Of a DNA stretch of 64,000 nt, positions 26,283 through 35,077 are shown in pieces (position 1 is the first letter of the stretch; every line of letters begins with the position of its first letter). Both the position numbers and the translations under genes were made by a program. The notes beneath the pieces were generated by a model that was not told where the DNA came from, searched no databases, and was given only the letters and a program-made list of their open reading frames with translations. Location: contig CASGHK010000033.1 in the NCBI GenBank assembly GCA_949320185.1, positions 1 through 64,000 of the forward strand, in the 5' to 3' direction. Origin of the DNA: an uncultured Methanomicrobiales archaeon (GTDB lineage Archaea; Halobacteriota; Methanomicrobia; Methanomicrobiales; Methanospirillaceae).

Positions 26283-27536
26283 ATGGGATCCACGCTTGTA
26301 GAGAAGGTCTTCTCGGATCGATGCAGGACAGATGTCAGGGCTGGCGAGGTCGTGATGGCCCCGATCGACGCCGCGATGATCCACGACATCACCGGGCCGC
26401 TCGCGATCCGCACCTTCCGTGAGATGGGCGGGGAGCGGGTCTGCGACCCATCGCGGGTCGTCATGCTCTTTGACCACCAGGTGCCGGCCGACTCGATCGC
26501 TGCCGCCGAGATTCAGGCATTCATGCGGGGGTTCGCGCGGGAGCAGGGGATTCGGAACTACGACCTCCGGGAGGGGGTCTGCCACCAGGTCGTGCTCGAG
26601 AAGGGGCATGCCGCGCCGGGCGAGATCGTGATCGGCTCGGACTCCCACACCTGCATGTACGGCGCGGTCGGGGCGTTTGCCACCGGTGTCGGCTCAACCG
26701 ACATGGGGTTTGCGCTCCGGTTCGGTGCCCTCTACTTCCGAGTGCCCGAGACGATCCGGGCGACAGTCGACGGTGCTTTTCCTGCCCGAGTCGGGCCGAA
26801 GGACCTGATACTCTCGATCGTCGGCGACATCGGGGCCGATGGAGCGACCTACCGGGCGGTGGAGTTCGGGGGCGAGGCGGTCTCGGGGATGGCTCTTTCC
26901 GGGCGCATGACCCTCTGCAACATGGCAATCGAGATGGGCGCCAAGGTCGGGATTGTACCGCCGGACGAGCAAACCTGGGCGTACCTGAAGGGCCGCCGGC
27001 CCGGTATCACCCCGTTCGAGCTCGCCTCAGACCCCGACGCGACCTTCGCGGAGACTCGGCGCTACGATGCAGCTTCCCTCGAACCGCAGGTTGCCGTGCC
27101 GCACAACGTCGACCACGTGGTCCCGGTCTCGAAGGTCATCGGGACGCACGTCGACCAGGTCTTCATCGGGTCGTGCACGAACGGCCGGTTCGAGGATCTT
27201 GCCGAGGCGGCCGAGGTCCTCGGGGACCGGGAGTTCTCGAAGGACGTGCGGGTGATCGTGATCCCGGCATCGCGCGAGGAGTACCTCAAGGCCCTCCGCG
27301 CTGGGCTGATCGAGCGGTTCGTCGAGGCGGGCGCGCTCGTCGAGGCGCCCTGCTGCGGGCCCTGCATGGGTGGGGCCTTCGGCCTGATCGCACCTGGCGA
27401 GGTCTCGCTCTCGACCTCGAACCGAAATTTCAGAGGCCGGCAGGGCTCGACCGAGGGGCTGGTCTACCTCTCCTCGGCGGCGACGGCGGCGGCGACGGCG
27501 ATGGCGGGCACGATCGCGGACCCGCGGGAGGTTTGA
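26283..27536 (+). CDS. leuC: 3-isopropylmalate dehydratase (or homoaconitase) large subunit
   Basis: Iron-sulfur hydro-lyase of 417 residues in the aconitase superfamily. It isomerises 2- to 3-isopropylmalate in leucine synthesis; a methanogen paralogue does the same to homocitrate homologues for coenzyme B. The [4Fe-4S] ligands are visible in GSCTNGR and CCGPCMGG, and the active-site segment in GSDSHTCMYGAVG. I start at MGSTLVEKVF (ATG 26283), since the longer frame crosses the promoter. The gene is followed after 2 bases by the small subunit and then the dehydrogenase, so the three pathway steps are contiguous. Leucine versus coenzyme B role is undecided. Confidence 0.9.
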   Translation: MGSTLVEKVFSDRCRTDVRAGEVVMAPIDAAMIHDITGPLAIRTFREMGGERVCDPSRVVMLFDHQVPADSIAAAEIQAFMRGFAREQGIRNYDLREGVCHQVVLEKGHAAPGEIVIGSDSHTCMYGAVGAFATGVGSTDMGFALRFGALYFRVPETIRATVDGAFPARVGPKDLILSIVGDIGADGATYRAVEFGGEAVSGMALSGRMTLCNMAIEMGAKVGIVPPDEQTWAYLKGRRPGITPFELASDPDATFAETRRYDAASLEPQVAVPHNVDHVVPVSKVIGTHVDQVFIGSCTNGRFEDLAEAAEVLGDREFSKDVRVIVIPASREEYLKALRAGLIERFVEAGALVEAPCCGPCMGGAFGLIAPGEVSLSTSNRNFRGRQGSTEGLVYLSSAATAAATAMAGTIADPREV

Positions 27537-27538
27537 CG

Positions 27539-28090
27539 ATGACACACCAGCTGGAGAAAGAGAGTATCAGGACCGTGACGCTGCAGGCGTTTCCCCGGGT
27601 CTGGAAGTTCGGTGATGATATCGATACAGATGCGATCATTCCCGGGCGGTTCCTGACGATCAACGACCCCGCCGAGCTCGCGAAGCACGCCTTCGAGGGG
27701 ACACGGGGCGAGTTCGCGCAGTCCGTGCTCCCCGGCGACGTCGTGGTCGGGGGACGGAACTTCGGCATGGGGTCGTCGCGCGAGCACGCGCCGCTCGCGC
27801 TCAAGGGGGCCGGCATCCGGTTCGTCGTCGCCGAGTCCTTCGCCCGGATCTTCTACCGGAACGCGGTGAACGTGGGCCTCCTCCCGCTCACCACCCGGTC
27901 CACGGCCGACTTCAAGGACGGCGCGGAGGTCTCGGTCGACCTCGCCGCACAGACGGTGACGATCGACGGGCGTCCATACCCGGTCGAACCGGTTCCCGCC
28001 TTCCTCCAGCGGATCGCGGACGCCGGCGGGCTCGTCGAATATGCCAGGACGATCACGGAGGTGGACCTGTGCAGCACCGGATCGCAGTGA
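27539..28090 (+). CDS. leuD: 3-isopropylmalate dehydratase (or homoaconitase) small subunit
   Basis: Swivelling small subunit that completes the active site of the large subunit. The 183-residue protein has the family core [20 protein letters not shown] (about 22-41) and [19 protein letters not shown] (about 65-83). The substrate-specificity loop after IIPGRF reads LTIND, whereas characterised archaeal enzymes have a YL-type motif there. The N-terminus is about 15 residues longer than usual; a GTG at 27575 would give the common length. It overlaps leuB by 22 bases. Confidence 0.9.
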   Translation: MTHQLEKESIRTVTLQAFPRVWKFGDDIDTDAIIPGRFLTINDPAELAKHAFEGTRGEFAQSVLPGDVVVGGRNFGMGSSREHAPLALKGAGIRFVVAESFARIFYRNAVNVGLLPLTTRSTADFKDGAEVSVDLAAQTVTIDGRPYPVEPVPAFLQRIADAGGLVEYARTITEVDLCSTGSQ

Positions 28091-29193
28091 TCGGCGGGGA
28101 CGGCATCGGCCCCGAGATTGTGCGCGAGGGCTGCCGCGTCCTGGACGCCGCGGGCGAGCGGTTCGGCTTCGACCTGGAGTTCACGGAGTTCGAGATCGGC
28201 GCGGACCGTTACCTCGAGACGGGCGTCCTCCTAACCGAGGACGACCTCTCCGACCTAGGGAAGTACCGGGCGATCTACTTCGGAGCGATCGGGGACGACC
28301 GCGTCCGCCCCGGTATCCTCGAGAAGGGGATCCTCCTCGCGCTCCGGTTCCACTTCGACCAGTACGTGAACCTCCGGCCGATCAAGCTCCTCTCGGGGGT
28401 CTCGACGCCACTCGCGGAGAAGGGGCCGGCCGATATCGACTTCGTCGTCGTCCGGGAGAATACCGAGGACTTCTATGTCGGTATCGGGGGGCGCCGGACG
28501 AAGGGCCGGGGGCACGACGAGCTCGAGGTGCTGCGCTCGCTCTACTCGGTAAAGTTCGGGCTCGATATCGAGTCCGACGCCGAGGAGCTCGCCTATCAGA
28601 TAGGTGTCGTCACCCGCGAGGGCTCCCGCCGAGTGATGGAGTACGCGTTCGACCTCGCAGAACGGCGAGAGAAGAAGGTCTCGTCGGTCGACAAGGCGAA
28701 CGTCCTCTCCGACGTATACGGGCTCTGGCGAGACGTCTTCTCCGAGGTGGCTGCGGCACATCCGTCGGTGACAACCGACTTCTCGTTCGTCGATGCGATC
28801 ACCATGTGGTTCGTCAAGAACCCCGAGTGGTTCGACGTCGTCGTGACTCCCAACATGTTCGGCGACATCATCACCGACCTTGGAGCGATGATTCAGGGCG
28901 GGCTCGGACTCGCGCCCGGCGGCAACATCAACCCCAGGGGGACCTCGATGTTCGAGCCGATTCACGGCTCGGCCCCCAAGTACCGGGGCCAGAACGTCGC
29001 GAACCCGATCGCAACCATCTGGGCGGGTGCGCTCCTTCTCGACTCGCTCGGCGAGCACGAGGCGGCATCCGCGGTGGTCGGTGCGATCGAGCGGTCGATC
29101 GCCGACGGCGTCGTGACACGTGACATGGGCGGATCGGCCTCCACCTCGGATGTGGGTGACCACATCGTCCGGCTGCTCGGGGGACGGGGCTAA
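28069..29193 (+). CDS. leuB: 3-isopropylmalate dehydrogenase (or homoisocitrate dehydrogenase)
   Basis: NAD(P)-dependent beta-decarboxylating dehydrogenase of 374 residues, begun by GTG inside the end of leuD. GGAGGTGG ending 5 bases before the GTG is a near-perfect Shine-Dalgarno and fixes this start. Family marks are [12 protein letters not shown] at the N-terminus, the substrate-binding [20 protein letters not shown], and [13 protein letters not shown] with its metal-binding aspartates. Sequence alone does not separate LeuB from the coenzyme B enzyme AksF, which share this fold and neighbours in methanogens. Confidence 0.9.
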   Translation: MQHRIAVIGGDGIGPEIVREGCRVLDAAGERFGFDLEFTEFEIGADRYLETGVLLTEDDLSDLGKYRAIYFGAIGDDRVRPGILEKGILLALRFHFDQYVNLRPIKLLSGVSTPLAEKGPADIDFVVVRENTEDFYVGIGGRRTKGRGHDELEVLRSLYSVKFGLDIESDAEELAYQIGVVTREGSRRVMEYAFDLAERREKKVSSVDKANVLSDVYGLWRDVFSEVAAAHPSVTTDFSFVDAITMWFVKNPEWFDVVVTPNMFGDIITDLGAMIQGGLGLAPGGNINPRGTSMFEPIHGSAPKYRGQNVANPIATIWAGALLLDSLGEHEAASAVVGAIERSIADGVVTRDMGGSASTSDVGDHIVRLLGGRG

Positions 29194-29199
29194 CCTCAA

Positions 29200-30636
29200 A
29201 TGTCTGATATGGTCCGCTGGATCACCGAGCATTTCAACGAGGTACCCCCAACACCGGCGCTCGTGATCGATGCGACCAAGCACATGCGCAAGAACGAGCG
29301 TAAGCAGCTCTTCTCTGAGGACCTCCCCTCCATGAAGACGGCGGAGGGGCGGTGGTTCGAGGGGGTGGTCTACGAACGGATGCTCAAACTCGTCCAGAGG
29401 ACCGATCTCATCGGCGGGATCGCCCGAAAAGGCGCCGATGCGCCCCCGGTCGGCCAGAACGCCGCCCTCGGTCAGAACGGGCTCTTCTATTCCAACATCG
29501 GCGACATCAAGATCCGGGGCAACGGGCAGGACCTTGCAGAGTTCGACCTCCTGCTCAAAGACCGGGAGGGCAACATCGCGTTTGCCGAGATCGTCACCTC
29601 CCCGACGGACATGAAAGAGTTCGAGGCGGAGATCCGGTTCAAAAAACGGCTGATCGGTTTCATCTACGGCCAGGCACAGGTCCCGTTTCTCCTTTACTCC
29701 TCCGTCGACGTCTCGCACCATCCGATCGTGAAACGGATCATGAAGGAGCCCGACAACGGGCTGATCGTGACCGGTCCCTGTGAAGAGCTGAAGCGGCTGA
29801 TCGAGGGGCACGCGGTCCGGCACCACACGCGCAAGTCCCCGAAGAACCCGAAGTTCTTCCGGGCCGATGAGATCGAGGCTCGTCGCCCGTTCGACTTCAA
29901 GGCCCTGCACGAGGAGCGGCGGCAGCGGCTGCTCCAGATGATCGCGGCGAAGGCGAAAAAGGAAGACTTCGCCGAGCCCGACGACCTGCCTCCCATCGTC
30001 CGAAAGATCCTCTGCGGCGGGCTCTTTCCATCCGCCGCGCGTGCGCTCTGCGGGAGTTACCCGCTCACGGTCCGCGGAAAGCCGATTCCCTGCGCCGAGG
30101 TCCCGAAGCGGTTCTCGAAGGTCGTGCTCGCAGTCAACCTCCCGGATGGGGAACCCATCATCTACCTGCGTTCGCGGCACCGGAAGGAATACCTCAAGAT
30201 GATCCGCGACAAGCAGGGGGGGTTCAAGTTCGAATCGGCCCGGACTCCGCACATGGCGGGGTTCTTTCTCTGGCTCGAGACTCTCTCGCCGACCCTCGGA
30301 TCGCAGATCGCTCACGAGATCCTGATGACCTTCGTCGGCCCGGGCAGGAACTCCGCTCCCTTCGTCCCGGTCAACTCTCAACAGGGACAGAAGCGTGAGA
30401 ACAACTCGGGGCACGGGACGGAGAAGAAGACGAACCGGGTATCGCGCCGGCGGTCGAGAACACAGAAGGCCCCTGGGGATGGGCAGGAGGTGCCTGCCGC
30501 AGCAGCCGAAGCCCCGTCCGCCACTGCGCCCGCTCCGAAATCCGCTTCCCGCCGCCGTCGCCGGCGCCGCCCCGCGCAGCATAAGGCTGAGCGTCCCCTG
30601 ACGGCGGACCCGGGGACCAGCACCTCTCCCCAGTAA
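29200..30636 (+). CDS. Unrecognised protein with nuclease-like pattern and basic tail
   Basis: 478-residue protein I do not recognise. The N-terminal part contains GRWFEGVVYERM (about 50-61), EFDLLL (D116) and AFAEIVTS (E130), in the order and spacing of the helix-Glu, Asp and Glu of PD-(D/E)xK nucleases. The usual Lys two residues after the last Glu is Val132; K148 and K149 on the next helix could substitute. The middle (about 230-395) is a second globular region with CGGLFPSAARALCGS. The last 80 residues are low complexity and very basic (RRRSR, then seven consecutive Arg near 547 of the frame's basic end), typical of nucleic-acid binding. It starts 6 bases after leuB. Nuclease activity is a hypothesis. 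Confidence 0.7.
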   Translation: MSDMVRWITEHFNEVPPTPALVIDATKHMRKNERKQLFSEDLPSMKTAEGRWFEGVVYERMLKLVQRTDLIGGIARKGADAPPVGQNAALGQNGLFYSNIGDIKIRGNGQDLAEFDLLLKDREGNIAFAEIVTSPTDMKEFEAEIRFKKRLIGFIYGQAQVPFLLYSSVDVSHHPIVKRIMKEPDNGLIVTGPCEELKRLIEGHAVRHHTRKSPKNPKFFRADEIEARRPFDFKALHEERRQRLLQMIAAKAKKEDFAEPDDLPPIVRKILCGGLFPSAARALCGSYPLTVRGKPIPCAEVPKRFSKVVLAVNLPDGEPIIYLRSRHRKEYLKMIRDKQGGFKFESARTPHMAGFFLWLETLSPTLGSQIAHEILMTFVGPGRNSAPFVPVNSQQGQKRENNSGHGTEKKTNRVSRRRSRTQKAPGDGQEVPAAAAEAPSATAPAPKSASRRRRRRRPAQHKAERPLTADPGTSTSPQ

Positions 30637-30651
30637 TCCCCCTGGCCAGGT

Positions 30652-32202
30652 TCAGGAGCGGAGGACCAAGAGCCCCGCCAGGTTGACCAGTACCCAGCCG
30701 CCGGCGAGCGCGAGGACGACCAGCATCCCCATGCCTCCGAGCGCCCGCGGCAGGACGAGCGGGTAGGCGACAAGGACCAGGAGGGTGATCCCCATCCAGA
30801 GGGCCGCTCCCCCGTAGAACAGGAGCGACCTTCCATCCTCGTCACCCGGGCCGCCGGTGGTCGTCGGAATCCCTCCCGCTCTCAGTGCAGGTGCCAGGTC
30901 TGCGGAAGGCGCCGTGACGTCCGCATTCTCGGCTCCACGTTCATCCAGTAGCCGGCGGGCCTCGTCGAGGGACCCCTGGGCAGCGCGGTTTTCCGGGTCG
31001 AATTCAAGGGCTCGCTCCAGGTCCGCGATCATCGACCGCGCCTCTCGGTGCCTCTCATCCAGATCACCCGGTGCTTCGTTCTCTCTCCCCGGTCCTGACA
31101 GTCTCTCACCGGCCCGGCGGACGAGAGCCGTACTCAGCAGGGTCCTGATCCCCGGGTCCTCCACCAGGGGATCGACCCGTTCCATCAATTCGATCGCGGC
31201 CCCGTTCTCACCCCGCCTCTGGAGCGATGCAGCCTCTTCGGTAACGATCGTGGTGATCTTCGACCTCAACGGGCCGACGAGCTCGGTCATCCGAAGTGCG
31301 CGGTCCCAGTGTCGGGCTGCGTCCTCGAACCGCCCTCCCCGGAGGGCCTGCTCCGCTCCCCTGGTGAGGGCGACCTCCTCGAGGCCTCTGACCGCGGGCT
31401 CTTCCCGTTCGGCCGGCCCGAGTCGCTCGAGCGCAAGGAGTGCCGCCTCGTACCGTTCCTCCTGCACGAGTCGCTGTATCCAGGCATGACGGTCGAAAAG
31501 GGGCAGGAGTTCTGGCCGTTGTGGTGCGATCGCCTCTTGGACCTTCTCGAGCATCCCGACCTCGGCGAGGAGCAGTGGCCCGGCGACGATTGCGGCAGGA
31601 GAGAGCCCGCGCCCCGACAGGATCCTCAGGGCGGGGAGCCCCTGTGCCGCTTCGAGTTCGGCTCGGAAAAGGGCGAGGTGTCCTTCGAACCGTGCCGCCG
31701 CCGGCTGGTCGCCCCTCTCGTGGAGGCGGGTGGCGATCGTCTCGAGTTCGAGAGATAGGCGATCTGAGAGGGCGGTGGCGAGTCCGCCGTCCCGAACCTC
31801 TTCGATCCGGCCCGCGAGCACGCCCCACTCGATCCAGAAGGCCTCGGAGGCACAGAGGGCGGCAAATCTTCGGAGAGCACCGGTCCACAGGCGGTCGGTG
31901 CTATCGGGTGGAGACGGGAGCTGCGCCTCGTTTCTTCCAGATCCCCTGGCCTCCCAGTAGAGGAGAAGTGCGAGCGAGTGTGTCGCTCCCGGGTTGGGGA
32001 ACGATCGCTGTTCGCGTGCCCGCCAGAGGTCTCCAACTCGTCTCCTGGTGGCGGTCTCGCCCAGGGTCTCGATGGAGTCGGTGAACCCGAGGTCCTCGAG
32101 GTACCGGTCCTGGTACCGGAAGAGGTCGTCGAGGACGTGTGTGGCCGGGTCCGCGGTGGATTCAACCGCTCCCGGCACCGATGAGAGTGGATCTGCTTTC
32201 AT
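30652..32202 (-). CDS. Helical-repeat (TPR-like) protein with C-terminal membrane anchor
   Basis: 516-residue protein of unknown function. The first 150 residues hold a Trp/Phe-rich helical block (LALLLYWEARG, FAALCASEAFWIEWG). Helix-turn-helix repeats of TPR type follow (about 150-420), for example RYEAALLALERLG and RFEDAARHWDRALRM. Two hydrophobic helices close the protein (about 460-480 and 488-512), with no signal peptide, so the repeats face the cytoplasm. Its ATG overlaps the stop of the sensor kinase upstream (ATGA), suggesting the two act together. It converges on the previous plus-strand gene 15 bases away. Confidence 0.7.
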   Translation of the reverse strand: MKADPLSSVPGAVESTADPATHVLDDLFRYQDRYLEDLGFTDSIETLGETATRRRVGDLWRAREQRSFPNPGATHSLALLLYWEARGSGRNEAQLPSPPDSTDRLWTGALRRFAALCASEAFWIEWGVLAGRIEEVRDGGLATALSDRLSLELETIATRLHERGDQPAAARFEGHLALFRAELEAAQGLPALRILSGRGLSPAAIVAGPLLLAEVGMLEKVQEAIAPQRPELLPLFDRHAWIQRLVQEERYEAALLALERLGPAEREEPAVRGLEEVALTRGAEQALRGGRFEDAARHWDRALRMTELVGPLRSKITTIVTEEAASLQRRGENGAAIELMERVDPLVEDPGIRTLLSTALVRRAGERLSGPGRENEAPGDLDERHREARSMIADLERALEFDPENRAAQGSLDEARRLLDERGAENADVTAPSADLAPALRAGGIPTTTGGPGDEDGRSLLFYGGAALWMGITLLVLVAYPLVLPRALGGMGMLVVLALAGGWVLVNLAGLLVLRS

Positions 32203-34499
32203 GACTGTTCTCCTGATTCGCCTGCCGAGAAGCGATAGCCTCCCTTCGGAAAGACGATCTCGAACCGGGCACCGAGGCCGAAGGTGCCGTTCTCCCGGAG
32301 GGCAATCCCGGTTATCCCGAGGACCTCCCTGGCGAGGAAGAGCGACCGTCCCTGACCAGGACGACGACAGAAGACCTCCTCCTTTCTTCCGTCGGGGATG
32401 CCCGGTCCGTTGTCCTGCACGAAGACGACGAGTCCTTCGTCTATCTCGTGCCAGCCGACCTCAAACCGGCAGGCACCATCGGCATGCCGGACCACGTTCT
32501 CGACCAGAGCGCCGAGAACCTTTTCGAGGAGTGGATCGGCGAAGACCTCGACCCCCTCGAGGGTCCCGGCCCGTTCGAGCTGTCCGAGGTCGAGGTGCGA
32601 GATGGCGTAGAGGAAGACTTCGTTCAGCGGCTGCCAGCGGGCCGGGCTGGCTCCGAGGCCCTGGATATCCCGGGAGAACTCTATCGTGCGAGCGATCTGG
32701 GCGGCCATCGCGTTCACCCGTTCGACCAGGTCGAGCACCTCCTGATTGTTCTCTGCCTGCAGTTCCAGGAGACCGAGATATCCCCGCAGGGTGAAGACCT
32801 GGTTCTGGAGCTCGTTGTGCGAGAGCTCGGACAGGAGCGTGAGCTGGGCCTTGGCCCGCGAGAGCGCCTGCTCGGTCCGCTGCTGCTCGGTCACATCCCG
32901 CCCGACCGACTGGTACTCGACGATGCGGCCCATGTCGTCGAAGATCGCACGATCGGACCACCGCTGCCACCGGGTTCGGCCACTCCCGTCCAGGGTCCGA
33001 TGGAGGATCGTCCCGACAGGGTGTTGTGGTGTCAGGGAGGCGAGGTGTGTCGAGAGCCTCCCCTCGTCTTCTGGAGGGAGCCTGGGCCTGAACCTCCGTC
33101 CGATCACTTCCGGGCGGTCAAGGCCGAAATAGCGGCAGTATGCCTCGTTGACAAAGACGTGGGTGCCGTCGGGCAGGAACCGGGAGATCAGCTCGGTCTG
33201 ATCTTCGACCACGTTCCGGTAGCGCTCCTCGCTCTCTCGCAGGGCTGTCCGCGACTGTTCGAGCTCGTCGAGCGCCTGGCGGGTCTCCCGATCAGCCCGG
33301 ACCAGGTCCGCGTTCACCGAGAGGAGGCGTTCCTCCGCCACCGTTCGGTGACGGACATCCCGGTAGAGCAGGGCGATGATCGCGATCAGCCCGGCAAAGA
33401 TTATGGCGGCGGGGACGAGCACCTTGCCGAACTGCTCATGAAGGGGGACCGGCCGGTTCAGCAGCAGGCTCCCCGCGGGGAGGGCCTGTACGAATGCCCC
33501 GTACCGGACGAGTTCCTGGTGGTCGAACGTCCAGACAAGAGGCGGGTCCTGGTCGATTGGGATCCTGCGGTCCCCCTGCACCAGCCGGACGGCCAGTGCG
33601 CCCGCTTCCCTCCCGTGGAGCCTCCCGTCGAGGATATGCCCGCCGACGACACCGTCGCCCGCGAGTGCCCCGACCAGGCTGTAGACTGGTATCGGCCCCC
33701 GTCTCGAGTCCAGGACCAGGCGCAGGCTCTCCTCCGAGCTGAGGACTCTCCCCGCACTGTCGCGGTTGAACTCGCCCAGGACGATCAGGCTGTCGGAAGG
33801 TAGGGCGGCGACTGCGGACGCGAGCTCGCCCGTCGAGAGGTTCCGGGTGACCTCCAGGACGACTTCGCCGGCCAGACGGCTGGAGGCGGACTCGAGGCTC
33901 AGGCGGTTCTGGAAATTCTCCTCGGTATCGTCGAGAATGACCATCACCCGCCCCCGGTTTGGATGGAGCTGGAGAGCGACAGCAAGAGTACTCAGGATGT
34001 CGTTCGTTTCGGTCACTCCCGTGACGTCGAAGCGAGAGCCCACGTTCTCGATTCCGGCGTCCAGTCCGCAGAAGGCGACGGGGGCGTCATCGAAGAGCTC
34101 GGCCCGGTGATCGAGCGCGAAGTCGATCGCCGGGTCGTCGGTTGCGACCACGACATCGAACGTCACGTTCTCGTACTTTTCGGCGTAGTACGCCCTCAGG
34201 ATCTCCTCCTGCCGATCACCCGGGTGCCGCTTCCAATCCATGTATTCGATGAACGGGTCGCAGTCCGGCCATCGTTCTCGAAGCGTCTCGAGGATACCTG
34301 AGGACTCCTCATCGGTCCAGCCAAAACCGGGGTGATACGAATGGAGCACGAGCACGCTGGGCGTTCCGTTCACGGCGGACGCTGCCGGAGAGAGACCGCC
34401 AAATAGGAGAAGGGTGAGGGCGAACACGACTGCGGAGTGCACGATTCTCCGGGGAGGGACGTAACATCCTGGACCCGGTCTCCCGTGCACCACGAGCAT
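32199..34499 (-). CDS. Sensor histidine kinase with ABC substrate-binding sensory domain and PAS
   Basis: Membrane sensor kinase of 766 residues. An N-terminal signal or anchor segment (about 20-42) precedes an extracytoplasmic domain (about 47-335) that looks like the ABC transporter substrate-binding fold (VLVLHSYHPGFGWTD, then VVVATDDPAIDFAL). A transmembrane helix (about 359-379), coiled linker, PAS domain (about 423-545) and kinase domain follow. The phosphoacceptor region LLSELSHNELQNQV has the H-N-E-L-Q pattern common in methanogen kinases. ATPase motifs are ENVVRHA and DNGPGIP. No response regulator is adjacent; the coupled partner is the TPR-like membrane protein. Confidence 0.88.
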   Translation of the reverse strand: MLVVHGRPGPGCYVPPRRIVHSAVVFALTLLLFGGLSPAASAVNGTPSVLVLHSYHPGFGWTDEESSGILETLRERWPDCDPFIEYMDWKRHPGDRQEEILRAYYAEKYENVTFDVVVATDDPAIDFALDHRAELFDDAPVAFCGLDAGIENVGSRFDVTGVTETNDILSTLAVALQLHPNRGRVMVILDDTEENFQNRLSLESASSRLAGEVVLEVTRNLSTGELASAVAALPSDSLIVLGEFNRDSAGRVLSSEESLRLVLDSRRGPIPVYSLVGALAGDGVVGGHILDGRLHGREAGALAVRLVQGDRRIPIDQDPPLVWTFDHQELVRYGAFVQALPAGSLLLNRPVPLHEQFGKVLVPAAIIFAGLIAIIALLYRDVRHRTVAEERLLSVNADLVRADRETRQALDELEQSRTALRESEERYRNVVEDQTELISRFLPDGTHVFVNEAYCRYFGLDRPEVIGRRFRPRLPPEDEGRLSTHLASLTPQHPVGTILHRTLDGSGRTRWQRWSDRAIFDDMGRIVEYQSVGRDVTEQQRTEQALSRAKAQLTLLSELSHNELQNQVFTLRGYLGLLELQAENNQEVLDLVERVNAMAAQIARTIEFSRDIQGLGASPARWQPLNEVFLYAISHLDLGQLERAGTLEGVEVFADPLLEKVLGALVENVVRHADGACRFEVGWHEIDEGLVVFVQDNGPGIPDGRKEEVFCRRPGQGRSLFLAREVLGITGIALRENGTFGLGARFEIVFPKGGYRFSAGESGEQS

Positions 34500-34578
34500 T
34501 GATAGGAGATCGGTACTGGGTCTTTATCAAACCCACGGAACTCCTGACCATATCTTTCAACCGGGGAGACGGAGTAGT

Positions 34579-35028
34579 ATGCCTGTGTCTGCGCAGATCC
34601 TGCTGGTCCCGGTGGTCCCCCTCCCCCCACGTGCCCTCATCGAGGCAACTGCCGATCGTCTCACCGCCGTCCTCTTTCGCGAGGTGGCTATCGTCGACCC
34701 GATGGTGCCCCCTTCGTCTGCGGGTGTGGTGGATGGTCTGATCGACCCGGGACCCGTCCACACCGCCCTCGGTGCATCCTGGGGATGTGGTTGCCGCACC
34801 CGCCTGGTGGGAGTGACAGCTGCCCGGCTCCTGGGCGACTCGAAGGTCACAAGGGATGGCTGCACCGCCACGCTCCTGGTGCACCTCGAGGAGGGTGAGA
34901 TCGGAGAGGTCGTGCGTGCCGTCGGTCGGACCCTGGGGCTCGATGCCTGTCGCGATCAGGAGTGTGCAATGCACCCGGGAACGGATGCCCGGGTTCTCTG
35001 CCCTGGGTGTCGATCCCGGATATGGTGA
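34579..35028 (+). CDS. Archaemetzincin-like protein lacking the catalytic residues
   Basis: 149-residue protein resembling archaemetzincin (AmzA): the N-terminal ILLVPVVPLPPRALIEA (about 7-23) and the C-terminal arrangement match. Functional enzymes have HExxHxxGxxHC. Here the aligned stretch is V112-R-A-V-G-R-T-L-G-L-D-A-C124, so the three zinc His are R113, R117 and A123 and the catalytic Glu is A114. The second, structural zinc site of the family is kept: C124, C129, C141 and C144 with the CAMHPG motif. The protein is also shorter than usual (about 170-190). It cannot be a metzincin protease; a zinc-stabilised binding or regulatory role is possible. The ORF is intact. Confidence 0.72.
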   Translation: MPVSAQILLVPVVPLPPRALIEATADRLTAVLFREVAIVDPMVPPSSAGVVDGLIDPGPVHTALGASWGCGCRTRLVGVTAARLLGDSKVTRDGCTATLLVHLEEGEIGEVVRAVGRTLGLDACRDQECAMHPGTDARVLCPGCRSRIW

Positions 35029-35077
35029 TGCCCTGCGCGCCGTCGCCTTTTTCTCTCTTTCCGTCCTGGAGTGAGCG

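Noticed and set aside
28255-30582. 775-codon minus-strand frame opposite leuB and the following gene
   Set aside because: Antisense to leuB, which has a strong Shine-Dalgarno and all family motifs; the product has shadow-frame composition.
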